Source: Kribbella kalugense (GTDB lineage Bacteria; Actinomycetota; Actinomycetes; Propionibacteriales; Kribbellaceae). From it: a DNA stretch of 64,000 bases. The notes beneath the pieces are model-generated. The model ran no database searches. It was not told the DNA's origin and saw nothing but the letters and a program-made list of their open reading frames with translations. Made by a program: the position numbers and the translations under genes. The DNA lies in the NCBI RefSeq assembly GCF_004365875.1, contig NZ_SODF01000004.1, forward strand, positions 310,001 through 374,000, given 5' to 3'. Shown here in pieces: positions 49,785 through 57,922 of this stretch (within the stretch, counting starts at the first letter, position 1; the number at the start of each line of letters is the position of its first letter).

Positions 49785-50873
49785 ATGAGCGCCGATCTGC
49801 AGTTCTCAGTTGAGCCGAACACCCAACCGGCCAGCGACGACCAGCGCGCCCAGATCCTGGCGAACCCAGGTTTCGGGCAGTACTTCTCCGACCACATGGC
49901 GATCGCCACCTGGACGGCCGAGAAGGGCTGGCACGACGCGCGGATCACCGCCTTCGGACCGCTGGAGCTGTCTCCCGCGACCGCGGTGTTCCACTACGCC
50001 CAGACCATTTTCGAAGGGATGAAGGCCTACCGGCATCCCGACGACTCGATCCACCTGTTCCGCCCGGAGGCGAACGCGACCCGGTTCCAGCGGTCCGCGC
50101 ACCGCCTCGCGCTGCCGGAGCTGCCGACCGAGATCTTCCTCGACTCCCTGTACAAGCTGGTGGAGCTCGACAAGGCCTGGGTGCCGGGCGGTGGTGAGAC
50201 CTCGCTGTACCTGCGGCCGTTCATGTTCGGGTCCGACCCGTTCCTCGGCGTCCGCCCGTCCAGTCACGTCACGTACTGCCTGATCGCATCGCCGGCCGGG
50301 TCGTACTTCGCCAAGGGCGTGAAGCCGGTCCGGATCTGGCTGAGCGAGGAGTACACCCGCGCGGCCCCCGGCGGCACCGGCGCGGCGAAGACCGGCGGTA
50401 ACTACGCCTCCTCGCTGCTCGCGCAGGCCGAGGCGATCGAGCAGGGCTGCGACCAGGTCGCCTTCCTCGACGCGGTCGAGAAGAAGTGGGTCGAAGAGCT
50501 CGGCGGGATGAACCTGTACTTCGTCCTGGACGACAACACCGTCGTCACGCCGGAGCTGTCCGGCACGATCCTCGAGGGTGTCACCCGGGACTCGATCCTG
50601 AAGCTGGTCACCGACCTCGGCTACACCGTCACCGAGCGGAAGATCTCGGTCGACGAATGGCGTGAGGGCGCCGCCTCCGGCAAGGTCAAGGAGGTGTTCG
50701 CCTGCGGCACGGCCGCGGTCGTCACCCCAGTCGCCTCGCTGAAGTGGCACGACGGCGAGTCCCAGATCGGCGACGGCAACGGCGGTCCCGTCACCGCAGC
50801 CGTCCGCAGCGCCTTGCTGGACGTCCAGTACGGCCGAGTCGCCGACCCCCACGGCTGGATGACCAAGATCTGA
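49785..50873 (+). CDS. ilvE: Branched-chain amino acid aminotransferase
   Basis: The 362-residue fold-type IV PLP enzyme transaminates the keto acids of Leu, Ile and Val. TIFEGMKAYRHPD and SLYLRPFMFGSD are typical, the Schiff-base Lys lies in GAAKTGGNYASSLLAQ near residue 205, and EELGGMNLYFVLDD and EVFACGTAAVVTPV follow. I chose the ATG with the TACGGT-N6 element over an ATG eight codons upstream. Confidence 0.95.
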   Translation: MSADLQFSVEPNTQPASDDQRAQILANPGFGQYFSDHMAIATWTAEKGWHDARITAFGPLELSPATAVFHYAQTIFEGMKAYRHPDDSIHLFRPEANATRFQRSAHRLALPELPTEIFLDSLYKLVELDKAWVPGGGETSLYLRPFMFGSDPFLGVRPSSHVTYCLIASPAGSYFAKGVKPVRIWLSEEYTRAAPGGTGAAKTGGNYASSLLAQAEAIEQGCDQVAFLDAVEKKWVEELGGMNLYFVLDDNTVVTPELSGTILEGVTRDSILKLVTDLGYTVTERKISVDEWREGAASGKVKEVFACGTAAVVTPVASLKWHDGESQIGDGNGGPVTAAVRSALLDVQYGRVADPHGWMTKI

Positions 50874-50879
50874 TCCGCT

Positions 50880-50923
50880 ACGTCCGAAGTACTGCAGTCT
50901 CCTGACCGCAGTACTTCGGACGT
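50880..50923 (+). terminator. Terminator after ilvE
   Basis: A perfect 16-bp stem (ACGTCCGAAGTACTGC and its complement) surrounds a 12-nt loop 7 bp after the ilvE stop. Confidence 0.8.
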
Positions 50924-51005
50924 TGTGATTCACAGCATCTTTTCAGGTCTGCGGGCCGGACTCGTGGTCGCTGGCGGCAGGTCCGGCCCGATAGGGTCGG
51001 GCGGC

Positions 51006-51404
51006 ATGAGCAGCTTCCCGGATGACGTCGACGCCTACTACACGGAGCTCGCCGCGAACCGCGGCTGGTCCGCCGAGACCGTCGCCGCGATCCGGTCGAC
51101 CGTCGAGCTGATCCGCGACCTGGACCGCGGTACCGCACCGCGGACGTACGGCGCGGTGGCCGACGACCACGGCACCGACTGGCTGTACGAAGCGGTCTGG
51201 CACGAGCGCGAGTGGGTCGTCGTCCGGCAGCTCGGCATGGGCGAGGACGGCGAGGTCACGCGGTACTGGTGGCAGCGGCTCGAGGACGAGGAGGGAATGC
51301 TCACAGACCAGGCCCTCGACCGGGAGAAGTGGTCCTTGCGGCCGCTGTCCCGCGAAGACTTCTACACCGCGTGGGACGACCCGGGCTGGTCACTTACGGC
51401 CTGA
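51006..51404 (+). CDS. Hypothetical acidic protein
   Basis: The 132-residue protein begins MSSFPDDVDAYYTELAANRG and is rich in Asp, Glu and Trp (WLYEAVWHEREWVVVRQLG; RYWWQRLEDEEG; FYTAWDDPGWSL). It has no membrane helix or signal peptide and I recognise no family. TAGGGT lies 8 nt before the ATG. The 8-nt spacer CGGGCGGC is identical to that before the P-loop kinase gene at 35102. Confidence 0.7.
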   Translation: MSSFPDDVDAYYTELAANRGWSAETVAAIRSTVELIRDLDRGTAPRTYGAVADDHGTDWLYEAVWHEREWVVVRQLGMGEDGEVTRYWWQRLEDEEGMLTDQALDREKWSLRPLSREDFYTAWDDPGWSLTA

Positions 51405-51504
51405 TTTTTTGGCTGAACTCCAGTACCCGTTGGAGTACTGAATGTTCGTGATGCGAGACATTCTCGTCACCACGCGGACATTGTGTGGCAGACTGCAAAA
51501 CGTC

Positions 51505-51534
51505 ATGAAGCACTATCGGGTGATTATTTCCTAG
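51505..51534 (+). CDS. Putative cimA leader peptide
   Basis: Ten codons including the stop read MKHYRVIIS. The Val-Ile-Ile run lies just before the stop, immediately ahead of a perfect hairpin (51535-51544 with 51555-51564) and a terminator. Since CimA opens a route to isoleucine, the leader could sense Ile-tRNA charging. The short length and lack of a clear ribosome-binding site keep this tentative. Confidence 0.6.
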   Translation: MKHYRVIIS

Positions 51535-51566
51535 GCGCGCTCAGCCAGCCGTACCTGAGCGCGCAG

Positions 51567-51594
51567 ACCTCTCGCACCTTGCGGGAGGTTTTTT
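51567..51594 (+). terminator. Attenuator terminator in the cimA leader
   Basis: ACCTCTCGCA pairs with TGCGGGAGGT (10 bp with one G-U) around a 3-nt loop and runs into six Ts. It lies 48 nt upstream of the cimA start, so it can only act as an attenuator or as the end of an upstream transcript. The pause hairpin 51535-51564 precedes it. Confidence 0.85.
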
Positions 51595-51641
51595 GTTTGC
51601 CTGATATCGAACCGACAGTCCCCTCCGGAAGGCCGACCCCC

Positions 51642-53231
51642 ATGAGCATCTCGGACGATTTCCACGTCTACGACACGACTCTGCGCGACGGCGCGCAGCA
51701 GGAGGGGCTCGCGCTGTCGGTGGCCGACAAGATCGCCATCGCGCACTACCTGGACGAGCTGGGGGTCGGGTTCATCGAGGGCGGCTGGCCGGGTGCGGTG
51801 CCCAAGGACACCGAGTTCTTCGAGCGGGCCAGGACCGAGCTGCACCTGCGGAACGCGACGTTCGCGGCCTTCGGCGCGACCCGCAAGCCGGAGACCGCGG
51901 CCGCCGACGACCCGCAGGTCGCCGCGCTGCGCGACTCCGGTGCGGGTGTCGTCACACTCGTTGCCAAGAGCCACGATGCGCACGTCGAGCGCGCGCTGCG
52001 GACGACGCTCGACGAGAACCTCGCCATGGTCGGCGACACCGTCCGCCACCTGCGTGAGAACGGTCAGCGGGTCTTCCTCGACACCGAGCACTTCTTCGAC
52101 GGGTACCGCGCCAACCGCGCGTATGCACTCGAAGTAGTACGAGTGGCCGCCGAGGCCGGCGCCGACGTGGTCGCGTTGTGCGACACCAACGGCGGGACAT
52201 TGCCCCGGGAACTCCAGGACGTCGTACGGGATGTTCTCGAATCCACCGGAGCAAGGCTCGGCATCCACTGTCACAACGACGCCGGCTGCGCGGTGGCGAA
52301 CTCGATCGCCGCCGTCGAGGCCGGCGTCACGCACGTCCAGGGCACGATCAACGGGTACGGCGAACGCACCGGGAACGCCGACCTGCTCGCGGTCGTCGCC
52401 AACCTCGAACTGAAGCGGGAGCAGCAACTGCTCCCACCCGGCAACCTGGCCGAGTCGTTCCGGATCGCGCACGCGATCGCCGAAGTCACGAACGTGCCGC
52501 CGTCGACCCGGCAGCCGTACGTGGGCCTGTCCGCGTTCGCCCACAAGGCGGGCCTGCATGCCAGCGCGATCAAGGTGGACCCGGATCTCTACCAGCACAC
52601 GGATCCGTCCCGGGTCGGCAACGACATGCGGATGCTGGTCTCGGAGATGGCCGGCCGGGCGAGCGTCGAGCTGAAGGGCCGCGAGCTCGGGTTCGACCTC
52701 GGCAACGACCGGGAGCTGGTCAGCCGGGTCGCCGATCGGGTCAAGGAGATGGAGTCTCGCGGATACACGTTCGAGTCTGCGGACGCGTCGTTCTCGCTGC
52801 TGCTGACCGAGGAGGTCACCGGCGCGCGTGCGTCGTACTTCGACGTCGAGTCGTGGCGGGTGATCACCGAGTCGCGCGCCGACGGCGAGGCGGTGTCCGA
52901 GTCGACGGTGAAGCTGGTCGCGGGCGGCGAGCGGGAGATCGTGACGGGGGAGGGGAACGGCCCGGTGAACGCCCTCGACCACGCGCTGCGGACGGCGATC
53001 GAGCGGGCCTACCCGGTGGTGAACAAGTTCGAGCTGGTCGACTACAAGGTCCGCATCCTCGACCAGGGCCACGGTACGGACGCCGTTATCAGAGTTCTGA
53101 TCGAGACCGCGGACGGCGAGGGTTCGTGGGTGACCGTCGGGGTCGGGCACAACATCGTCGAGGCGTCCTGGGAGGCGCTGGTCGACGGCTTCACCTTCGG
53201 TCTGCTGCGTCACAAGGAGGTCGTCCGATGA
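51642..53231 (+). CDS. cimA: Citramalate synthase
   Basis: The 529-residue LeuA-family enzyme condenses pyruvate and acetyl-CoA to citramalate, feeding 2-ketobutyrate for isoleucine. VYDTTLRDGAQQEG opens the HMGL-like barrel. Metal ligands lie in GIHCHNDAGCAVAN, and GTINGYGERTGNADL follows. AFAHKAGLHASAIKVD is the linker hallmark of CimA/LeuA enzymes. The C-terminal regulatory domain (residues 400-529, VVNKFELVDYKVRIL) is complete. 2-Isopropylmalate synthase is less likely because the N-terminal WPGAVPKDTEFF signature fits CimA. The ATG at 51642 lies after the terminator. A small ACT-like gene is coupled downstream. Confidence 0.88.
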   Translation: MSISDDFHVYDTTLRDGAQQEGLALSVADKIAIAHYLDELGVGFIEGGWPGAVPKDTEFFERARTELHLRNATFAAFGATRKPETAAADDPQVAALRDSGAGVVTLVAKSHDAHVERALRTTLDENLAMVGDTVRHLRENGQRVFLDTEHFFDGYRANRAYALEVVRVAAEAGADVVALCDTNGGTLPRELQDVVRDVLESTGARLGIHCHNDAGCAVANSIAAVEAGVTHVQGTINGYGERTGNADLLAVVANLELKREQQLLPPGNLAESFRIAHAIAEVTNVPPSTRQPYVGLSAFAHKAGLHASAIKVDPDLYQHTDPSRVGNDMRMLVSEMAGRASVELKGRELGFDLGNDRELVSRVADRVKEMESRGYTFESADASFSLLLTEEVTGARASYFDVESWRVITESRADGEAVSESTVKLVAGGEREIVTGEGNGPVNALDHALRTAIERAYPVVNKFELVDYKVRILDQGHGTDAVIRVLIETADGEGSWVTVGVGHNIVEASWEALVDGFTFGLLRHKEVVR

Positions 53232-53470
53232 GCCTGCTCGCGGTCGAGCGAACGGTCACAGTTTTCACTGCCACGGTTGTCGAGACCGGCGGGATGCTGG
53301 CGCGGATCGCCGTACTGCTGAACCCGTACGACGTTCGCGAGCTCGCGCTGTCGCTGGACCGCGGTGAGCTGCGGATCGTGGTCGAGGGCAACGGCTTCGA
53401 CGCCGGCCGGGTCTCCGCGCGGCTGCAGAAGGTGATCGGCGTCCTGGACGTCGTCGTCAGCTCGAACTGA
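53228..53470 (+). CDS. Small ACT-like protein coupled to cimA
   Basis: The 80-residue protein has the beta-alpha-beta-beta-alpha-beta layout of a single ACT domain: RTVTVFTATVVETGGMLARI, LLNPYDVRELALSLDRG, ELRIVVEG and KVIGVLDVVVSS. It resembles the first half of AHAS small subunits more than SerA-type ACT domains. Its ATG overlaps the cimA stop, so it is made together with citramalate synthase. It may regulate CimA or another branched-chain enzyme by binding an amino acid; this role is inferred from position alone. Confidence 0.75.
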   Translation: MSLLAVERTVTVFTATVVETGGMLARIAVLLNPYDVRELALSLDRGELRIVVEGNGFDAGRVSARLQKVIGVLDVVVSSN

Positions 53471-53500
53471 TCAGTCCAAACTGGACAGTCCAGGCTGTCT
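53471..53500. promoter_or_regulatory. Candidate MarR operator
   Basis: The gap between the ACT-like gene and marR contains GTCCA-AAC-TGGAC overlapping TGGAC-A-GTCCA. These nested inverted repeats lie directly upstream of the -10 element, where an autoregulating MarR protein would bind. Confidence 0.55.
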
Positions 53501-53504
53501 AATT

Positions 53505-53510
53505 TACTGT
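53505..53510 (+). promoter_or_regulatory. Candidate -10 element of the marR operon
   Basis: TACTGT is followed by 6 nt and then GTG at 53517. The spacing fits leaderless transcription. Confidence 0.5.
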
Positions 53511-53516
53511 GGTGGT

Positions 53517-53969
53517 GTGAGCGAACGGATTTCTGCCTCCGCGGCGCAGGCCGCGAGCGAGGTGCGGGTGGTCTTCGGCCGGGTGAAGCGGCGGCTGAAG
53601 GAGCTTGCCGACACCGACGACCTGACCCCGTCGCAGTCCTCGGTGCTGAGCCGGATCGACAAGGACGGGCCGGCGTCGGCCAGCGAACTGGCCACGGCGG
53701 AGCGGATCCGGCCGCAGTCGATCGCCGCGATCCTGGCCGCGCTACGCGAGGCGGACCTGATCCAGCGGCACCCGGATCCCCAGGACGGCCGTCGCCAGGT
53801 CGTGTCGCTGACCACTGCCGGTCGGCACCGCCTGCAAGGTGATCGCAAGGTCCGGCAGGAATGGCTGGCGCGGACGTTGCAGGACCGCTGCACCGAGGCC
53901 GAGCGACTGACCATCCTCAAGGCCCTCGCCCTGCTCGACAACGCCATCGAGGCGGCGACGGAGCGTTGA
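53517..53969 (+). CDS. MarR-family transcriptional regulator
   Basis: The 150-residue winged-helix protein has VRVVFGRVKRRLKELA-type dimerisation helices, SQSSVLSRIDKDGPASASEL for helices 2-3, RIRPQSIAAILAALREADLI as the recognition helix and the wing HPDPQDGRRQVVSLTTAGR. It starts with GTG. The downstream MFS transporter gene overlaps its stop by 4 bp, and nested inverted repeats lie upstream, so it probably represses itself and the transporter until a ligand binds. Confidence 0.92.
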   Translation: MSERISASAAQAASEVRVVFGRVKRRLKELADTDDLTPSQSSVLSRIDKDGPASASELATAERIRPQSIAAILAALREADLIQRHPDPQDGRRQVVSLTTAGRHRLQGDRKVRQEWLARTLQDRCTEAERLTILKALALLDNAIEAATER

Positions 53970-55297
53970 CACAACCGCTCCGCTTTGACCGGAAACTGAT
54001 CGCACCGATGCTCGTCGGTTCGGTCCTGAATCCGATCAACTCGTCGATGCTTGCGGTGGCGCTGATCCCGATCGGCGCGGCGTTCGGCGTACCTCCGTCG
54101 CAGACGGCGTGGCTGGTCACCGGTCTCTACCTCGCTACTGCGGTCGGCCAGCCGGTGATGGGTCGCCTGGTCGACCTGTTCGGGCCGCGGCCGCTCTACC
54201 TGATCGCCACGTCGCTGGTCGGAATCGCCGGTCTCCTCGGGGCGCTCGCGCCGAACCTCGGCGTACTCATCGCCTCCCGAGTCCTCCTCGGCTTCGGTAC
54301 GTCGGCGGCGTACCCAGCGGCGATGTCGCTGATCCGCAGCGAGGCCGACCGCACCGGGATGGATACGCCCGCGGCGATCCTGAGCAGTCTGTCGATCGCG
54401 AACCAGGTGATCGCAGTGATCGGCCCGACGCTCGGCGGTCTGCTGATCGGGCTCGGCGGGTGGCACCTGATCTTCACGATCAACGTCCCGCTGTCGATCA
54501 TCTGCGTCGTACTCGGCTCGCTCTGGCTGCCACGGCGGGCGCGGTCGCGCGGCGCCGGGGGACTGGACTATGCGGGGATCGCGTTGTTCACCGCGACGCT
54601 GGTTTCGTCGATGCTGTTCCTGATGCAACCGCGAGTGTCGCGGTGGTACTTGCTGGTGCTCGCGCTGGTTCTTGGCGTTGCGTTCGTGGTCGCGCAGCTC
54701 CGGGTGCTGGCTCCGTTCATCGATCTGCGGGTACTGGGTGGCAACCGCCCATTGATCCTGACGTACTCCCGGCAGGTGCTCGCGTTCGTCGGCACGTACT
54801 CGTTCCTCTACGGCTTCACCCAATGGCTCGAGGAGGGCCGCGGTCTCGGTGCCTCGTCGGCCGGACTCCTTCTACTGCCACTGTCCTTGGCCGCCGTCCT
54901 GGTCACCGCGTTCACCGGCCGGAGTGCGCAGATCCGCGGCAAGCTCGTTGCCGGAAGCATCGTTCTGGTCCTGGCCGCGACCGCCCAGCTGTTCGTTGGA
55001 GCGAGTACGCCGATCTGGATCCTCGCTCTGGTCGGCGTCATCGCCGGCGTTCCCCAAGGCCTCAACAACCTGGCCAACCAGACTGCCCTTTACAAGCAGG
55101 CCGATCCGACCCGGATCGGCTCGTCCGCGGGCCTGCTGCGCACCTGCGTGTACGTCGGTGCGCTCATCTCGGCCGCGGCCAACGCCCACTTCTTCCAGTA
55201 CGGCGCGACAACGGCCGGACTGCACGACCTGGCGATCTTCCTGCTCGTCGTGTCCGGTCTGCTCGTGCTGGTCACCCTCCTGGAACTACCCGAATAG
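53966..55297 (+). CDS. MFS transporter
   Basis: The 443-residue membrane protein has about twelve to fourteen helices. LVGSVLNPINSSMLAVALIP is helix 1, GRLVDLFGPRPLYL is the MFS motif A between helices 2 and 3, and RVLLGFGTSAAYPAAMSL carries motif C-like glycines. It fits drug-export MFS proteins. It starts with TTG overlapping the marR stop (TTGA), upstream of any ATG that would keep helix 1 intact. Regulation by the MarR protein is likely; the substrate is unknown. Confidence 0.9.
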   Translation: MTQPLRFDRKLIAPMLVGSVLNPINSSMLAVALIPIGAAFGVPPSQTAWLVTGLYLATAVGQPVMGRLVDLFGPRPLYLIATSLVGIAGLLGALAPNLGVLIASRVLLGFGTSAAYPAAMSLIRSEADRTGMDTPAAILSSLSIANQVIAVIGPTLGGLLIGLGGWHLIFTINVPLSIICVVLGSLWLPRRARSRGAGGLDYAGIALFTATLVSSMLFLMQPRVSRWYLLVLALVLGVAFVVAQLRVLAPFIDLRVLGGNRPLILTYSRQVLAFVGTYSFLYGFTQWLEEGRGLGASSAGLLLLPLSLAAVLVTAFTGRSAQIRGKLVAGSIVLVLAATAQLFVGASTPIWILALVGVIAGVPQGLNNLANQTALYKQADPTRIGSSAGLLRTCVYVGALISAAANAHFFQYGATTAGLHDLAIFLLVVSGLLVLVTLLELPE

Positions 55298-55309
55298 AGA
55301 GGTTCACCC

Positions 55310-55888
55310 GTGTCCGTCACCACCCTTGACCCGAAGACCGCCCTGGTCGTCATCGACCTGCAGAACGGTGTCGCCGTACTCCCCGGTGCGCCGCACAGCA
55401 CGGCCGACGTGATCAGCAAGACCGTCGAGCTCGCCGACGCCTTCCGTAAGCACGACCTTCCGGTGGTTCTGGTTCGGGTCAGCTTTGCCGCGGACGGCGC
55501 CGATCGGCTGACCGGTCGCACCGAACAGGCATCCCGTGCGGCCGGTGGTACGCCGCCGCCCGGAGCCGACCAGATCGTCGACCAGCTGGCCGGCAACGCT
55601 GACGACATCATCGTCACCAAGCGGAACTGGGGTGCTTTCCACGGCACCGATCTCGACGTACACCTGCGTCGCCGTGGGATCACGCAGATCGTGCTGACCG
55701 GTGTCGCCACCAGCATCGGCGTCGAGTCGACCGCGCGTGCGGCGTACGAGCACGGCTACCACGTCACGCTTGCCACCGACGCGATGACCGACCTCGCTGC
55801 GGAGTCCCACGAGCACTCGCTGACACGGATCTTCCCTCGGCTCGGGGAGTCCGGCACGACCGCGGAGATCATCGCCCTGCTTGGCTGA
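55310..55888 (+). CDS. Isochorismatase-family hydrolase lacking the catalytic cysteine
   Basis: The 192-residue protein has the family Asp16 (VIDLQNG) and Lys104 (VTKRNWGAF), and the cis-peptide region LTGVATSIGVESTARAAYE. The nucleophilic Cys of amidase-type members is replaced by Gly137 (TSIGVES). Isochorismatases of the PhzD kind also have Gly there and use only the Asp/Lys site, so vinyl-ether hydrolysis is more likely than amide hydrolysis. It follows the MFS gene by 12 bp and may be cotranscribed under MarR control. Confidence 0.88.
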   Translation: MSVTTLDPKTALVVIDLQNGVAVLPGAPHSTADVISKTVELADAFRKHDLPVVLVRVSFAADGADRLTGRTEQASRAAGGTPPPGADQIVDQLAGNADDIIVTKRNWGAFHGTDLDVHLRRRGITQIVLTGVATSIGVESTARAAYEHGYHVTLATDAMTDLAAESHEHSLTRIFPRLGESGTTAEIIALLG

Positions 55889-55966
55889 ATTCGGTAGGTC
55901 AGCTGCCCATGGTCAGGCCGGTCTTGCGCGACTAGCGTCGCGACCATACAAGCCCTAGGAGGCAGC

Positions 55967-56824
55967 ATGTCGCTCACCGATCGCGAGCAGTCCGAGGTCG
56001 AGCAGGCGAACGCGTCCGGCAAGCAACCCGTGGTGTTCATCCATGGTCTCTGGCTGCTCTCCAGCAGCTGGGATCGGTGGCGGCGACTGTTCGAGGCCAA
56101 CGGCTACAGCACGGTCGCGCCCGGCTGGCCGGACGACCCGGAGACGGTCGCGGAAGCGCGCGATCACCCCGAGGTGTTCGCGCACAAGATGGTGCAGGCT
56201 GTCACTGATCACTACCTCGATGCGATCGGCCGGCTGAACGAGAAGCCTGCTGTCGTGGGGCATTCGTTCGGCGGTCTGATCGCGCAGAAGATCGCGGGGG
56301 AGGGCGCGTCGGCCGTCACGGTGGCGATCGATCCGGCTCCGGGTCGCGGCGTACTGCCGTTGCCGGCGTCGGCGCTGAAGTCGGGTTCGCCGGTGCTGGG
56401 GAACCCGGCGAACGCGCGGCGGTCGGTGACGCTGACGTTCGACGAGTTCAAGTACGGCTGGGCGAACAACCTCGACGAGGAGGAGGCCCGGCAGTTGTAC
56501 GACGAGTTCCACGTCGCGGCGTCCGGCGTACCGATCTTCCAGGCCGCGGTTGCGAACTTGAACCCGTTCAGCGAGACCAAGGTCGACTACAAGGCCGAGA
56601 ACCGTGGGCCGATCCTGCTGATCTCCGGAGAGAAGGACCACACCGTCCCGCATGCGATCACGCACGCGGCGTACAAGCAGCACAGCAAGAACACCGGCGT
56701 GACTGAGTTCGTCGAAATACCGGGACGTGGTCACTCGCTCGTGATCGACCACGGCTGGGAAGAAGTCGCTCGCACCGCACTCGACTTCATCCGCAAACAA
56801 GGCCCGGCGGAACACTCCGGTTAG
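55967..56824 (+). CDS. Alpha/beta hydrolase
   Basis: The 285-residue enzyme has the oxyanion segment VVFIHGLWLLSSSWDRW, the nucleophile elbow GHSFGG (Ser near residue 100), the acid in LISGEKDHTVP and the base in IPGRGHSLVIDHGW. It is soluble and lacks a signal peptide. It probably acts on esters or small amides; the substrate is unknown. AGGAGG lies 5 nt upstream. A 78-bp gap with a TAGCGT hexamer separates it from the isochorismatase-like gene. Confidence 0.9.
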   Translation: MSLTDREQSEVEQANASGKQPVVFIHGLWLLSSSWDRWRRLFEANGYSTVAPGWPDDPETVAEARDHPEVFAHKMVQAVTDHYLDAIGRLNEKPAVVGHSFGGLIAQKIAGEGASAVTVAIDPAPGRGVLPLPASALKSGSPVLGNPANARRSVTLTFDEFKYGWANNLDEEEARQLYDEFHVAASGVPIFQAAVANLNPFSETKVDYKAENRGPILLISGEKDHTVPHAITHAAYKQHSKNTGVTEFVEIPGRGHSLVIDHGWEEVARTALDFIRKQGPAEHSG

Positions 56825-56833
56825 CTCTGAGGC

Positions 56834-56873
56834 GGGAGGCCCGCGGGGCGGCGAGTTGCGCCGCGGGCCTCCC
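56834..56873. terminator. Bidirectional terminator between the hydrolase and nrdB genes
   Basis: GGGAGGCCCGCGG and its exact complement form a 13-bp stem around a 14-nt loop between two convergent genes. Confidence 0.8.
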
Positions 56874-56881
56874 AGTTCGGG

Positions 56882-57922
56882 TCAGTCCCAGCTTAGTCCG
56901 CTGGAGGACTGGTACTCGATGACGCGTGTTTCGAAGAAGTTCTTCTCCTTCTTCAGGTCCATCACCTCTGACATCCAGCCGAACGGGTTCCGCGTTTCAC
57001 CGAAGATCGGATCGATACCGATCTGTTCTGCGCGGCGGTCGGTGACGAAGTGCATGTACTGCTCGCAGAGCTCGGACGTCAGGCCGAGCATCCCGTTCGG
57101 CATCGTGGCGCGACCGTACGCGACTTCCAGCTCGCATGCCTCGGCCAGCATCTGACGGACCTCGGCCTGGAACGCGGCCGTCCACAGGTGCGGGTTCTCC
57201 TGCTTGATCTGGTTGATGCAGTCGATGCCGAAGTTCAGGTGGATCGACTCGTCCCGCAGAATGTACTGGTACTGCTCGGCGATGCCGACCATCTTGTTCC
57301 GCCGGCCGAGCGACAGGATCTGCGCGAACCCGGTGTAGAACCACATCCCCTCGAAGACCACGTAGAACGCGATCAGGTCCCGCAGGAACGCGGTGTCGGC
57401 CTCCGGCGTACCCGTCCGGAAGTCCGGGTCCTCCAGATGCTGGGTGTATTTCAGCGCCCAGGCATCCTTGTCGGAGATCGACGGCACCTCGCGGTACATG
57501 TTGAACAGCTCGCCCTCGTCGAGCCCGAGCGACGTACAGATGTACTGGAAGGTGTGGGTGTGCACTGCCTCCTCGAACGCCTGGCGCAGCAGGTACTGCC
57601 GGCACTCGGGGTTGCTCAGCTGACGGTAGACCGCGAGCACGATGTTGTTCGCCACCAGGGACTCCGCGGTGGCGAAGAACCCGAGGTTGCGCTTGAGCAT
57701 CAGCCGCTCGTCCTCGGTCAGGCCGTCCTTCGACTTCCACAGGGAGATGTCGGCCTGCATCGAGACCTCGGTCGGCATCCAATGGTTGTTGCATGCGGCA
57801 AGGTATTTCTCCCAGGCCCACGTGTACTTCAACGGCAGCAGCTGGTTGACGTCGGCCCGCGAGTTGATCATCGCCTTGTCGGCGACCTCGACCCGGGCCG
57901 CTCCGATCGAAATGGCGCTCAC
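56882..57922 (-). CDS. Ribonucleotide reductase small subunit, class Ic-like
   Basis: The 346-residue R2 protein holds the dinuclear metal site. The ligands are Glu87 (FFATAESLV), Glu118 and His121 (FEEAVHTHTF), Glu191 (VVFEGMWF), and Glu225 and His228 (RDESIHLN). The radical tyrosine position, four residues after His121, is Phe125. Both the first ligand (Glu instead of Asp) and the Phe match class Ic R2 such as the chlamydial enzyme, with identical spacing between all ligands. A Mn/Fe cofactor is therefore expected instead of a tyrosyl radical. It starts with GTG overlapping the stop of the large-subunit gene. Confidence 0.93.
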   Translation of the reverse strand: MSAISIGAARVEVADKAMINSRADVNQLLPLKYTWAWEKYLAACNNHWMPTEVSMQADISLWKSKDGLTEDERLMLKRNLGFFATAESLVANNIVLAVYRQLSNPECRQYLLRQAFEEAVHTHTFQYICTSLGLDEGELFNMYREVPSISDKDAWALKYTQHLEDPDFRTGTPEADTAFLRDLIAFYVVFEGMWFYTGFAQILSLGRRNKMVGIAEQYQYILRDESIHLNFGIDCINQIKQENPHLWTAAFQAEVRQMLAEACELEVAYGRATMPNGMLGLTSELCEQYMHFVTDRRAEQIGIDPIFGETRNPFGWMSEVMDLKKEKNFFETRVIEYQSSSGLSWD

